From positions 1 to 39,734 of the IMG/VR virus record IMGVR_UViG_3300042731_004234: a stretch of DNA of 39,734 bases. One strand, written 5' to 3'. The notes under the pieces were generated by a model that did not search any database, had not been told where the DNA came from, and was given only the letters and a program-made list of their open reading frames with translations. The translations under genes and the position numbers were made by a program. Below are positions 26,338-33,272 of the stretch, in pieces; the stretch's first letter is position 1; every line of letters begins with the position of its first letter. Origin of the DNA: a virus.

Positions 26338-26492
26338 TAGTTGCTAACCATGTCTTTTATTTGCTCGATTCTTTTAATTTCCTTATCTGAAATCCAATGA
26401 GTTGTCATAATCGAATGAGTTTCCAAGAGCCTTAGTAAATCCTTAACGGCTGCTCTCAACGCTTGTTTCATTGGTATTTCAACGCTTCCCAC
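26337..26492 (-). CDS. Small hypothetical protein between terminase and portal
   Basis: A 51-residue protein from GTG at 26492 (AAAGGA 4 bp upstream), or 44 residues from ATG at 26471. It is helical with MKQALRAAVKDLLRLLE and ends by TAATG overlap with the next gene. Not recognised. Confidence 0.5.
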   Translation of the reverse strand: MGSVEIPMKQALRAAVKDLLRLLETHSIMTTHWISDKEIKRIEQIKDMVSN

Positions 26493-26634
26493 ATAATCCT
26501 TTAGTTTGGCCGTTAAAATCCCCTCGCTTTTTCATCTCCCATTCCCATAAAAGATAAAAAATTGCATATACTCCGATAGCTATGACAAAAGTAAATGTCA
26601 TAAAAATCCAGTAAAAAATCTGATAATTGATCAA
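26479..26634 (-). CDS. Tiny membrane protein overlapping the terminase end
   Basis: A 51-residue frame starting at TTG 26634 in a TTGA overlap with the terminase stop, after GAGGGG. One membrane segment (FMTFTFVIAIGVYAIFYLLW) precedes a basic tail. An ATG at 26601 is an alternative start. The function is unknown and coding status is moderate. Confidence 0.4.
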   Translation of the reverse strand: MINYQIFYWIFMTFTFVIAIGVYAIFYLLWEWEMKKRGDFNGQTKGLCGKR

Positions 26635-27920
26635 AATCCCCTCGATGAGTAAGAACGCCTGCTAGCTGTCTCTTTCTGCTCCATATACCAAGCGGCAGTA
26701 AAACGATTTGCTTTCTTCTCCTCTTTCTTCGCAGGCAAAAGGCGTGATGCCACAGCGTATTTAATACAGTCACAAGCATGGTTATCTTTGTCTTCTGGCA
26801 CCTCGGGCAGGTTTCCTCCATACCCCGGTCGGACCGCTTTCCATTTCCAATTGTTTATTTCGCGAATAGTATTCACACAATTACGGAAAATCTTAATCTT
26901 GTCGTGCTTAAAGGCTTCGTTTACACGGGCTATTGTGGCTTCTTCGGCTGAGCGGATGGCAGGTATAAGCGTGATCCCTAGTTCGGCATATTCATCGGCT
27001 ATAGAGCACACATAGCCGGCTTTCTGCTGTGTTTTTGCGAACATAGAGGGATCGCTTATACCTGTGTAGCCGTGCTCAATTCTTTCTTTTATTTTTTCAG
27101 CATGATGGGAAATGGGCTGTTCTTTCTCGTAATGCTCATCAAAAAATATGAGATTACCGTCAAAATCGACTGCATACCAGAGTACAGCAGTAGGGTTTCT
27201 AAAGCCGTGGTCAATGATAAAACCTGTCTCCCAGCCTTCTGGTATGTCGTAGGGATGAATAACGTGTTTTGATTCTATAAATTCGTCGTAAACCAGACCC
27301 TCTGACTCCTCCCACGAATTCAACACATACCTACGATATAGTTTCTTAGGTAGCGTCTGTAGGTTATCTATGTAATCAGAGGGCAAAACGTCTTGGAAGT
27401 CTATTGTTGTGGCTTCCATGAGGGCATGATTTGGAGGGCAACCGTTCTTTTTCCAGATATCATATATCCAATTATGACCGTTGGTATTTGCTATTAATGC
27501 TCCTGTCCTAAACTTCACTTGTCGGCGCAGTCTCATCTTCAGGAATTGCCATGTGGTATCATCTGGGAATTCTTCGGCTTGCTCCATCATAAAAAATCCC
27601 AAATTAATATTCTTGAGGGTTGGCAATTCGTCACCATGGCGAAACATAATAAGAGAACCATTTGGAAGCTTATCTTCTTTGTTTGATTCGTTGATCTTTC
27701 TTCCTGTGTAGTTCTCATAGTCTTTTATGGTGGAGTCTCTTAAATCTGTGTAGTTCTTTCTAACGATTAGTCCCAGGTTGTTTGGTGTCTCTTGTGAATG
27801 AAATAAAGCTTTAGCAATAAGAGATGTTGATTTGCCTGTCCCAACTCCTGCTACATAGGCTGGGAATTGTTCACAAGCACCTATAAAATCATATTGAGTG
27901 GGCTTAAGATTGAATTTCAT
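26631..27920 (-). CDS. terL: Terminase large subunit
   Basis: A 429-residue protein that drives DNA packaging. The ATPase has a Walker A GVGTGKST (residues 25-32) and an EQAEEF segment near 113-118 in the Walker B/catalytic position. The nuclease domain has acidic residues in FIIDHGF (near 237), TGISDPS (near 290) and DNHACDCIKYA near the end, as expected for an RNase-H-like fold. The start overlaps the preceding small gene (ATGA). It ends just before the tiny genes leading to the portal. The packaging type (headful or fixed end) is not clear from sequence. Confidence 0.88.
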   Translation of the reverse strand: MKFNLKPTQYDFIGACEQFPAYVAGVGTGKSTSLIAKALFHSQETPNNLGLIVRKNYTDLRDSTIKDYENYTGRKINESNKEDKLPNGSLIMFRHGDELPTLKNINLGFFMMEQAEEFPDDTTWQFLKMRLRRQVKFRTGALIANTNGHNWIYDIWKKNGCPPNHALMEATTIDFQDVLPSDYIDNLQTLPKKLYRRYVLNSWEESEGLVYDEFIESKHVIHPYDIPEGWETGFIIDHGFRNPTAVLWYAVDFDGNLIFFDEHYEKEQPISHHAEKIKERIEHGYTGISDPSMFAKTQQKAGYVCSIADEYAELGITLIPAIRSAEEATIARVNEAFKHDKIKIFRNCVNTIREINNWKWKAVRPGYGGNLPEVPEDKDNHACDCIKYAVASRLLPAKKEEKKANRFTAAWYMEQKETASRRSYSSRGF

Positions 27921-28075
27921 AATTTCTCTTGTTTACCTCGAATCAACCCATTTACATATTTTGGATTTAAAAGATAAACCGTATCTTTTGGAGGCTCTGG
28001 AAATAAGGCCTTCATTATCGCCTCATCCATAAAATTAATTCCAGATTCAGCTTTGCTTTCTTCGGACTTATCCAT
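27917..28075 (-). CDS. Small hypothetical protein between terminase subunits
   Basis: A 52-residue acidic-then-basic protein (MDKSEESKAESGINFMDE...). It overlaps the small terminase end by 8 bases and the large terminase start by ATGA, so all three are coupled. GGAG precedes its ATG closely. Not recognised; it may assist packaging. Confidence 0.5.
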   Translation of the reverse strand: MDKSEESKAESGINFMDEAIMKALFPEPPKDTVYLLNPKYVNGLIRGKQEKL

Positions 28076-28553
28076 TTGCTCCATTCGTCCCATTGGTATT
28101 CGCTGTTATTGGGACTCCATTAGCCTGAGCTAATCTATTGGGCTTTCCGTTACTTGCCACATTTGGAGGAACAACAAGCATTAACACTTGATTTGCTACG
28201 CCTTCGCCTTTCAAATGCTGTTCATCTCTCCAACCACAGATATTCTTCATGGCAAACTTTGTGAAGCTAGAATCAAACTTGCCTGTCATAGCTCCAACTG
28301 CAAATTGCCTCTCTTGCATTTTCTTAAAAACTTTATAGGCTTGGAAAAAATCCTCATTAAAGTAAGAATGATCCTTATTAGCCATCTTGCTAAATACATC
28401 TGGCGGAACATCTTGTGAGATTGCATACTCTTCTGCAAACATAGGTGCATCGTTTGCTTGACACTTATGAGCAAAGGCGATTAAGCCTTCTGCTAATTCT
28501 TTTTTGTATTCCGGAGTATATCTTGATGGGCCTTTAGGACCTCTCTTAGCCAT
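28068..28553 (-). CDS. terS: Terminase small subunit
   Basis: A 161-residue protein. The N-terminal half holds RYTPEYKKELAEGLIAFA and a helix-turn-helix-like segment; the middle carries the typical small-terminase stretch DSSFTKFAMKNICGWRDEQ (near residues 100-118), and the tail is Asn/Gly-rich. It recognises the packaging site and feeds DNA to the large subunit. The ATG at 28553 is preferred over one at 28586 because of GAGGGG upstream. Its 5' side adjoins a structured RNA candidate. Confidence 0.78.
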   Translation of the reverse strand: MAKRGPKGPSRYTPEYKKELAEGLIAFAHKCQANDAPMFAEEYAISQDVPPDVFSKMANKDHSYFNEDFFQAYKVFKKMQERQFAVGAMTGKFDSSFTKFAMKNICGWRDEQHLKGEGVANQVLMLVVPPNVASNGKPNRLAQANGVPITANTNGTNGANG

Positions 28554-28638
28554 AGTTTCCCCTCTATATAAAGAAAAAAGTGACATTTTTTGTTGTAAGT
28601 CTTTGGTGGGATTAAAGATAAGTGTGCAAAATTAATAT

Positions 28639-28809
28639 AATGCCGGCAGGGATTTGCCGAGTTATAAAACATCAAGCACGAAGCTTGGTATTACTCGTAT
28701 AGTCACCCTGCATAGCTATGGACTCAGCCTGCGCCGAGACAGCAACCTCAGGCTCCCTCTTGCCCATATAGCCTACTGTTATAGCGTCTACCTATTCCGC
28801 CACGGCATT
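28639..28809 (-). ncRNA. Structured RNA with tRNA-Leu-like 5' half
   Basis: On the minus strand AATGCCG (28803-28809) pairs with CGGCATT (28639-28645) as a 7-bp acceptor-like stem followed by A. Directly after it comes TGGCGGAATAGGTAGACGC, the D-arm of leucine tRNAs, then AGTAGGC with a possible UAG anticodon. The T-arm and anticodon stem are not canonical, and about 85 extra bases are present with several hairpins (AGGCT/AGCCT, CAAGC/GCTTG). It begins 4 bases after a stop codon and ends upstream of the small terminase. It is not a standard tRNA; class unknown. Confidence 0.55.
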
Positions 28810-28813
28810 AATA

Positions 28814-28999
28814 TCAAATATCAGTGAGTTTTTTTATTGTTTCCTGTAGGGAGTAATCGGACCAAATTTTGTCACCCCCATCAAATCTTACTAGGCTCTT
28901 TTCTTCCTCAAAGGGAACCTTCTGAGTAGAAGATGTTTCAACGCTTAACACTTTTTGAGGGTTTACATATATATTTTCACGTATCTTAACTAATTTCAT
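28814..28999 (-). CDS. Small hypothetical protein (FlbD-like size and pattern)
   Basis: A 61-residue protein beginning MKLVKIRENIYVNPQKVLSVE, with a small beta fold pattern. It faintly resembles FlbD-type proteins, but a function cannot be assigned. It follows AGAGGA and is the last gene before the structured RNA. Confidence 0.55.
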   Translation of the reverse strand: MKLVKIRENIYVNPQKVLSVETSSTQKVPFEEEKSLVRFDGGDKIWSDYSLQETIKKLTDI

Positions 29000-29061
29000 T
29001 TTTTTCCTCTAGCAAAGTTCTGCTTTATCCATTTTTTCATCTTTATTAAATAATTTCATTT

Positions 29062-29325
29062 CTAATCCTCATCGTCTTCGTCTTCATCATCAAAGTCTGA
29101 AGGTGTTAAACGTGTTACTGGGAATGGAACATCTAAGTCATACATAGCATCCATGATGCCACCAAAAGCTGGGTTTTGCTTAATCAGCTTTAAAGTATCT
29201 TCTATTCTATCCCTTCTTCTTTTAAAGGCTCTTTGTTCGGCCATCGTTTGCTTTAAGTCTTTTAGTAGCCTTTCCTCTAACTCTCCTAATGAAATGTTTT
29301 TCTTCTTCTTTAATCTTCTCTTCAT
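29062..29325 (-). CDS. Small charged hypothetical protein
   Basis: An 87-residue protein with a basic, coiled N-terminal two thirds and a very acidic end (DDEDEDDED). It follows AAGGAG, which lies about 20 bases after the end of the RNA structure at 29348-29449. A nucleic-acid or chaperone role is possible. Not recognised. Confidence 0.6.
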   Translation of the reverse strand: MKRRLKKKKNISLGELEERLLKDLKQTMAEQRAFKRRRDRIEDTLKLIKQNPAFGGIMDAMYDLDVPFPVTRLTPSDFDDEDEDDED

Positions 29326-29347
29326 GTGTTTCTCCTTTTTTTAAGAA

Positions 29348-29449
29348 CCAACCAAAGTGGGATTACCATACCCACCGTTGTCAGGTGATATAAGTTTCGG
29401 TACGAACGGTTACTATATCATTTGCCTCGCCTAGACTGGGTTTGGTTGG
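29348..29449 (-). ncRNA. Structured intergenic RNA with closing stem, hairpins and possible pseudoknot
   Basis: A perfect 9-bp stem (CCAACCAAA 29348-29356 with TTTGGTTGG 29441-29449) closes the region. Inside are GTGGG/CCCAC (29357-29375) and TGATATA/TATATCA (29386-29420) with an inner TTCG/CGAA. ACCGTT (29374-29379) can pair with AACGGT (29405-29410) as a pseudoknot. It fills the gap between the methyltransferase stop and the ribosome site of the next gene, as a leader or riboswitch would. Confidence 0.55.
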
Positions 29450-29457
29450 CCTTTTAT

Positions 29458-30087
29458 TTAAAATAAACTTCCTGTTGTGTTTTTAAGCCGATTTTTTGCG
29501 ATTTCACAATACTTTTCGTTTATCTCAATTCCTATGCCGTTTCGGTTTAGTTCTTTACAAGCAACAAGCGTTGTGCCTGAACCTAAAAAAGGATCTAACA
29601 ACAATTCACCTTTATTAGAATAATGTGCAAGCATTTTCATAATTGCCATTTTTGGTTTTGGACATGGATGATTTATGTTCTCTTTTGTTGATACATCAAA
29701 CTTGATTAAATTTGGTCTTTGCTCAAACGTCCAGTTACCTGCCACTATCACTGGTATCCAGTTTCCATATCCAACTCTTGAAAATGTCATTCCATTGGTA
29801 GAATTAAGCACTAAACAATCTTTGTAATCTTTAAAACAAGAACCAGCTTTGATTAATGCTGTATTTCCTGTCATAACTAAATATTTATCGGATATGTTTC
29901 TTGATTTTACAATCCACTCTATTGGAAATTCCTTATCCCAATCTGCTTTATTCACACCATACGGAGGATCAGTTACAATTAAATCTACTTTTGGAAGCAA
30001 AGGCATTATCTCCAAACAATCTCCACAATAAATCTTTAAATCAGGATTTTTTTCCTCGTAATACAAATAATCTTCTAATTTTTTCAC
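29458..30087 (-). CDS. DNA methyltransferase (N6-adenine or N4-cytosine, beta class)
   Basis: A 209-residue enzyme with the catalytic DPPYG (residues 40-44) before the S-adenosylmethionine motif DPFLGSGTT (165-173), the order of beta-class methyltransferases. It would modify phage DNA against host restriction or alter gene control. No restriction endonuclease is adjacent, so it is an orphan. The start is GTG in a GTGA overlap with the upstream HTH gene. The target sequence cannot be read. Confidence 0.85.
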   Translation of the reverse strand: MKKLEDYLYYEEKNPDLKIYCGDCLEIMPLLPKVDLIVTDPPYGVNKADWDKEFPIEWIVKSRNISDKYLVMTGNTALIKAGSCFKDYKDCLVLNSTNGMTFSRVGYGNWIPVIVAGNWTFEQRPNLIKFDVSTKENINHPCPKPKMAIMKMLAHYSNKGELLLDPFLGSGTTLVACKELNRNGIGIEINEKYCEIAKNRLKNTTGSLF

Positions 30088-30392
30088 TGGCTTGCAAGCG
30101 TTCTCCTATACATACTTAAAATTGTTCTCCTGTCTTTGTTCATTATTCTTGCTATCTCTTTTATTGTGAATGCTCTAGAGATCATGAGGATATAGATTGC
30201 TCGCTCAAATGTGTCCTGTATGTCCTGAAATGGCTTTTTGGTGGTTTGTATGATGTGTTTTGGTATTTTGTCTTTGTGGCTTAAATCCCAGAAGTGGTCT
30301 TGTAGTAGCTTTTCTTTCTCCTGACGTTTTTTTAGGTTGTCCTGGAGGGTTATAAATTGCTTTCTTAGGTGTTCTAGGGTTACGTCAATCAT
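30084..30392 (-). CDS. Helix-turn-helix protein, sigma region 4-like
   Basis: A 102-residue protein. The N-terminal half is coiled; the C-terminal third contains a helix-turn-helix (FTIKEIARIMNKDRRTILSMY, residues about 75-95) like sigma factor region 4 or small transcription regulators. It overlaps YopX-like and methyltransferase genes, so it is part of a middle operon just before the packaging genes. It could activate late genes, but this is inference. Confidence 0.6.
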   Translation of the reverse strand: MIDVTLEHLRKQFITLQDNLKKRQEKEKLLQDHFWDLSHKDKIPKHIIQTTKKPFQDIQDTFERAIYILMISRAFTIKEIARIMNKDRRTILSMYRRTLASQ

Positions 30393-30765
30393 TTTTTAAA
30401 AGCTCTGGGTTTTCGTAGATGTTGCCTATTACTTCAACAGTTCCATTCTCAATATCTCCCCCACAGTCATAACCTAACCACGGATAGGAACATTCAGTAA
30501 ATGGAAAAAATCCCGTGTTCTCATCCCATTCAACTACCTGGATGCGAGTTTTATTCTCTGCTGCGCTTAAACAAATAAATTTAATAATATCCCCTTCATA
30601 AATCTCTTTTCCGTTCTTGTCTTTTAGTCCTGTGTATTGCATTACAATGAGGTCTTCTGGGTTCACCCACAACAATTTCTCTTCAAACATACAACTCCAC
30701 AAATCAAAAATCCTCGACATAACTTTTTTATCTTTATTCCAAGCCCTAAACTTAATCTCTCTCAT
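30385..30765 (-). CDS. YopX-family protein
   Basis: A 126-residue protein beginning MREIKFRAWNKDKKVM and containing YTGLKDKNGKEIYEGDI and NIYENPELL near the end, the signature of the YopX family widespread in phages. The function of the family is unknown. The start overlaps the upstream tiny membrane gene by ATGA, and AAAGGA lies upstream. Confidence 0.85.
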   Translation of the reverse strand: MREIKFRAWNKDKKVMSRIFDLWSCMFEEKLLWVNPEDLIVMQYTGLKDKNGKEIYEGDIIKFICLSAAENKTRIQVVEWDENTGFFPFTECSYPWLGYDCGGDIENGTVEVIGNIYENPELLKND

Positions 30766-30878
30766 TTCTTTTTAATCCTTTCCTTTACCTGTTCAAAAAT
30801 TGTAAAAATTGCAAAAAGAGAGGTTAAGACCAATATCATAATGACGACTAAATCCGTTAGCATTTTCTCAAAAGTCAT
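30762..30878 (-). CDS. Tiny membrane protein, 38 residues
   Basis: One membrane segment (LVVIMILVLTSLFAIFTIF) and a basic tail (VKERIKKK). GAGGAGG lies just upstream, and both ends form ATGA overlaps with neighbours. This is the seventh of a run of small coupled genes (31736-30762). Confidence 0.55.
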   Translation of the reverse strand: MTFEKMLTDLVVIMILVLTSLFAIFTIFEQVKERIKKK

Positions 30879-30967
30879 TTAAACCCCTCCTCTCCACTAC
30901 ACCAGCTACCGATACGCCAAACGATGAACATGATGCAGAATACTGGGAAGATTAGTAGTCTTTTCAT
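30875..30967 (-). CDS. Tiny membrane protein, 30 residues
   Basis: Basic start (MKRLL), one hydrophobic segment (IFPVFCIMFIVWRIG) and a short acidic tail. It overlaps both neighbours by ATGA. Too short for any family assignment. Confidence 0.45.
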   Translation of the reverse strand: MKRLLIFPVFCIMFIVWRIGSWCSGEEGFK

Positions 30968-31125
30968 TGCTTTCTTAATAGGATATTTCTTATCTTCAGT
31001 ACTTCTTTTGTGTCCTGTGCAAGGCAAAATATAGCCCCTATGTGCCACAACAAAAGAGCATAAATACTAAAGCCCATGAAAACATCGATGTATTCAGCTA
31101 TTAGGAGGGCTATTATTATTCTCAT
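30964..31125 (-). CDS. Small membrane protein, 53 residues
   Basis: The ATG at 31125 follows AGGAG at 4 bp; a longer frame from 31194 lacks a ribosome site. Two hydrophobic segments (IIIALLIAEYIDVFMGF and YALLLWHIGAIFCLA) precede a basic C-terminus. Coupled to both neighbours. Function unknown. Confidence 0.55.
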   Translation of the reverse strand: MRIIIALLIAEYIDVFMGFSIYALLLWHIGAIFCLAQDTKEVLKIRNILLRKQ

Positions 31126-31295
31126 CTTTCTCCTGTGTAATTCCAAAACACACAAAATGTTGAGATTAATGCAAGGATCGATCCTATTAACCAATCATAC
31201 GAAAAGTCAAAGATTCCGTTACTGCGCAAAATTGTAAACGTGAAGGGCGACATTATCCAGAAGGCATTAATAATTACGAAGGCTATTTTGATCAC
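31122..31295 (-). CDS. Small membrane protein, 57 residues
   Basis: A GTG start at 31295 overlaps the preceding stop (GTGA) and follows AGGAG. Two membrane segments (about residues 2-22 and 36-52) with a polar link. The frame ends in an ATGA overlap with the next gene. Confidence 0.5.
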   Translation of the reverse strand: MIKIAFVIINAFWIMSPFTFTILRSNGIFDFSYDWLIGSILALISTFCVFWNYTGER

Positions 31296-31474
31296 TTATT
31301 GATTTCTCCTGTTGAGTTGAAAGGATCGTGAATACTAATCGGAGTTCCTTTGAATTCTAACTGTTCGGATTTCTTAGGTTCCTCAACAAATATGGCGGCT
31401 AAGATTAAGATCATAGCCGCTAAAAATATTAAGATCTCACCAAAAGTATAAGTTTTTTTATGGCCCAAAACCAA
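31292..31474 (-). CDS. Small membrane protein, 60 residues
   Basis: A TTG start at 31474 follows GGAG at 4 bp. One membrane segment (ILIFLAAMILILAAIFV) is followed by a soluble tail ending PFNSTGEINK. The open frame extends to 31633, but that part overlaps two better-supported frames. The start is uncertain; ATG 31414 would leave 40 residues. Confidence 0.5.
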   Translation of the reverse strand: MVLGHKKTYTFGEILIFLAAMILILAAIFVEEPKKSEQLEFKGTPISIHDPFNSTGEINK

Positions 31475-31554
31475 AAGACTCCGGCGGTCAAAGCGACTGC
31501 GACCCCTAAAATGACGTTCGTTAATACGTCTAAGACCTTTCCTAGGGTTACCAT
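31429..31554 (-). CDS. Tiny membrane protein, 41 residues
   Basis: The ATG at 31554 overlaps the stop of the 62-residue gene. One membrane segment (VLTNVILGVAVALTAGVFWFW) and a basic end. It overlaps the following gene by 46 bases in another frame. Confidence 0.5.
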   Translation of the reverse strand: MVTLGKVLDVLTNVILGVAVALTAGVFWFWAIKKLILLVRS

Positions 31555-31736
31555 TTTTCACATTGGACATCGGTGCTTGCTTTTCCAAAATTGCATTCCC
31601 TGCCGCATTTATACCAATCAGTCCAGATGCCACCGATTATTCGTCTTTCCCAATGGCCACCTACTTTTTTCCTGAACCATCTAAATTGTGCCATAAAATT
31701 TGCTATGGATTTAAGCCAGTTTGGATATTTTTTCAT
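31548..31736 (-). CDS. Small Trp-rich hypothetical protein
   Basis: A 62-residue basic protein starting MKKYPNWLKSIANFMAQFRWFR, with two Cys pairs near the end (CGREC, VQCEKW). It follows AAGGAG at 8 bp and is the first gene after the hairpin leader at 31759-31860 and the promoter at 31902-31930. Unlike the next six genes it has no clear membrane segment. Confidence 0.6.
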   Translation of the reverse strand: MKKYPNWLKSIANFMAQFRWFRKKVGGHWERRIIGGIWTDWYKCGRECNFGKASTDVQCEKW

Positions 31737-31758
31737 TGGAAGGCTCCTTAAATGGAAA

Positions 31759-31860
31759 GAGCGTGTGCAAGGATTAGCAGAGTTTCCTCACACACGCTCG
31801 TGAATCGACGTCGCCAAACGCCTTAACCATAGAGTAAACCTCTCGTTAGTGTTTGGCGAC
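31759..31860 (-). ncRNA. Two-hairpin leader RNA of the micro-protein operon
   Basis: Two long stems lie side by side. The first is GAGCGTGTG/CACACGCTC (31759-31767 with 31791-31799) with an inner AGGA/TCCT. The second is GTCGCCAAAC/GTTTGGCGAC (31810-31819 with 31851-31860) with inner TAAC/GTTA and AGAG/CTCT. The region lies between the promoter at 31902-31930 and the first gene, forming most of a ~160-base leader. No U-tract follows, so it is not a plain terminator. It could be a riboswitch-like control or a separate small RNA. Confidence 0.55.
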
Positions 31861-31901
31861 ATTACCTAGGAGAAACATGAGATGCGATGTATCTTAAATA
31901 T

Positions 31902-31930
31902 ATTTTAAAAAAGTTTTTTAAGAATGTCAA
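31902..31930 (-). promoter_or_regulatory. Consensus sigma70-type promoter
   Basis: On the minus strand TTGACA (31925-31930) is followed after 17 bp by TAAAAT (31902-31907). Transcription would start near 31895 and first make the hairpin leader and then the micro-protein genes. It is the best consensus promoter seen in the window. Confidence 0.8.
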
Positions 31931-31949
31931 GATTAAAAATTATTTTTAT

Positions 31950-32222
31950 TTATTCGGGTCTTTTTGCTCCGCACATAGGGCAGTGATCAAAGCTTTTTGA
32001 GCCTTTGTACATCGGAAAAGAGCGACCATCTTCATATTCAAACATCCAATATTCACCATCAAACACAATGTGTTCACACCAAAATTTTTCTTTTTCTTCT
32101 TCAACTGTAGGGACATCTACCCACATGTGCTCTCCAGTTCCCTTTCTAACTAATTTTTGCTGGAGCTTAAATTTTCCATGAAGCCAATCTTTACTGGCTT
32201 CTATCCACCTTAGTTCCGTCAT
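31950..32222 (-). CDS. Zinc-ribbon hypothetical protein
   Basis: A 90-residue protein with several Trp residues (LRWIEASKDWLHG, EYWMFEYEDG) and a C-terminal CPMCGAKRPE knuckle; an upstream Cys-His pair (WCEH) may complete a zinc site. This pattern occurs in small phage proteins of unknown function. Last gene before the promoter at 31902-31930. Confidence 0.65.
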   Translation of the reverse strand: MTELRWIEASKDWLHGKFKLQQKLVRKGTGEHMWVDVPTVEEEKEKFWCEHIVFDGEYWMFEYEDGRSFPMYKGSKSFDHCPMCGAKRPE

Positions 32223-32227
32223 CGTTT

Positions 32228-32491
32228 TTACTCCTTAAACGTCTTAATGTAATGCTTTTTCCCGAATTGTTTTTGGTTGAAAAGTTTCTCCTGGACTTTC
32301 CTGCTTAAAGCGTATTTTGCTCCATTTACTTCTTTTACCACCCAGACGCTATACTTACCTTCCGAATCAGCAAGCCTTGCAACAAGAAGCCTTACTCCGT
32401 AATAGCCATTCTCAATTAATCTACAGTACAGCCATTTTGCTATTGCTTCACAGTCATTTTGATTTTGTTTTATCCTGTTTTTCGGCTTCAA
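32228..32491 (-). CDS. Small hypothetical protein
   Basis: An 87-residue basic protein, mixed alpha-beta (YYGVRLLVARLADSEGKYSVWVV). The start is TTG at 32491; no ATG fits the frame. It overlaps the end of the previous gene by 38 bases. Not recognised. Confidence 0.55.
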   Translation of the reverse strand: MKPKNRIKQNQNDCEAIAKWLYCRLIENGYYGVRLLVARLADSEGKYSVWVVKEVNGAKYALSRKVQEKLFNQKQFGKKHYIKTFKE

Positions 32492-32603
32492 TTTCTCTCA
32501 CCACCTTTCTTATTTTTTCTCTCACGCGTTTTAGGTCGTAATGTTTTTTGTTTTTTCCTGTAAACAATTGCTCCATGAGTTCATTTACTCTTTTTTCAGT
32601 CAC
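32454..32603 (-). CDS. Small basic hypothetical protein
   Basis: A 49-residue, strongly basic helical protein (RVREKIRKVVREIEAEK). GTG start at 32603 overlaps the end of the membrane-protein gene ending at 32596. No strong ribosome site, so translation would depend on coupling. Confidence 0.4.
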   Translation of the reverse strand: MTEKRVNELMEQLFTGKNKKHYDLKRVREKIRKVVREIEAEKQDKTKSK

Positions 32604-32793
32604 TTGATACTATGTCTCCCGAAGTAACCTTTCCTTGCGACACTTCATTTACTGAATAGTCAGTTGTAAGTTTGTGTAGTTCGTTTTCCTGCAGAAAATA
32701 AAAAACGGTTAGGACTAGGCTCATTACTACTAAGCCAATTATCAGAAGTTGATTTTCAAATTTTTTTTCCTGTGCGTTTTTTGCGTTTTTCAT
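32596..32793 (-). CDS. Small single-pass membrane protein
   Basis: A 65-residue protein with one membrane segment (LLIIGLVVMSLVLTVFYFL, residues about 16-34) and a soluble outer part. It overlaps the Fic gene stop by ATGA, so the two are probably made together. It could anchor or regulate Fic, but no evidence beyond position is available. Confidence 0.55.
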   Translation of the reverse strand: MKNAKNAQEKKFENQLLIIGLVVMSLVLTVFYFLQENELHKLTTDYSVNEVSQGKVTSGDIVSSD

Positions 32794-33272
32794 TTGAATA
32801 ATCCGTAATATCCTCTTTTGTCCCTACTCCTAAAAATCAAAGGATGCACCCCTGCTCTCTTACAATGCCAAAGATAGATTAGGCGTCCTGTTCTTCCGTT
32901 TCCATCTTCAAAAGGATGAATGTTCTCAAAGTTTCTGTGCCATGCTAGGGCGTAAACTGCATCTTTTGGTAAGGGTTGTGCTATTAAATGTTCTAGGTCA
33001 TGCTTTATGTCTTTGTGGTCTGGGCAAATATAGGTTCCCACTCTGACGTTGCACTTTCTTAGTTTTCCTGCAATTCTTGGGTCTATATGATGAATAATGA
33101 GCTTATGTAGTTTTAGGATTTCTTTCATGCGTAGATCTTTTTGTCCTACTAGCCAATACCATGCTTCAATAGATTCGTGCTCTGCTGCAGGACAATCAAT
33201 GCCTTCTATGAGATTTGATTCTCTGACAAATTCAGCTATGCTAAAACTCCACTCAAGCCAGTGTGTTTTCAT
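32790..33272 (-). CDS. Fic-domain AMP-transferase with inhibitory helix
   Basis: A 160-residue protein with the complete Fic motif HPFEDGNGRTGR (residues 119-130), whose His is catalytic for transfer of AMP or similar groups to proteins. Near the N-terminus SNLIEG (19-24) fits the inhibitory pattern (S/T)xxxE(G/N), so it would be a self-restrained class II-type Fic. Possible roles are host modification, superinfection exclusion or an addiction function like Doc of phage-plasmid P1, but no clear antitoxin is adjacent. It overlaps both neighbours. Confidence 0.85.
   Translation of the reverse strand: MKTHWLEWSFSIAEFVRESNLIEGIDCPAAEHESIEAWYWLVGQKDLRMKEILKLHKLIIHHIDPRIAGKLRKCNVRVGTYICPDHKDIKHDLEHLIAQPLPKDAVYALAWHRNFENIHPFEDGNGRTGRLIYLWHCKRAGVHPLIFRSRDKRGYYGLFK

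Noticed and set aside
26513-26821. 102-codon minus-strand frame over the terminase end
   Set aside because: Most of it is out of frame with terL, which has clear motifs; only the short frame starting at 26634 was kept.
28639-28809. Call as a normal tRNA-Leu or as an attachment-site tRNA fragment
   Set aside because: The T-arm and anticodon stem do not fit, the length is twice a tRNA, and attachment sites normally keep the 3' half while here the 5' half is conserved. No integrase is present.
28639-28809. Packaging RNA like that of phi29
   Set aside because: Length and closeness to terminase are suggestive, but the terminase and portal belong to a different lineage and no phi29 pRNA motif could be shown.
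29000-29061. 16-codon frame between 28999 and 29062
   Set aside because: Too short to support as a gene; it may only be a leader before the AGAGGA site of the next gene.
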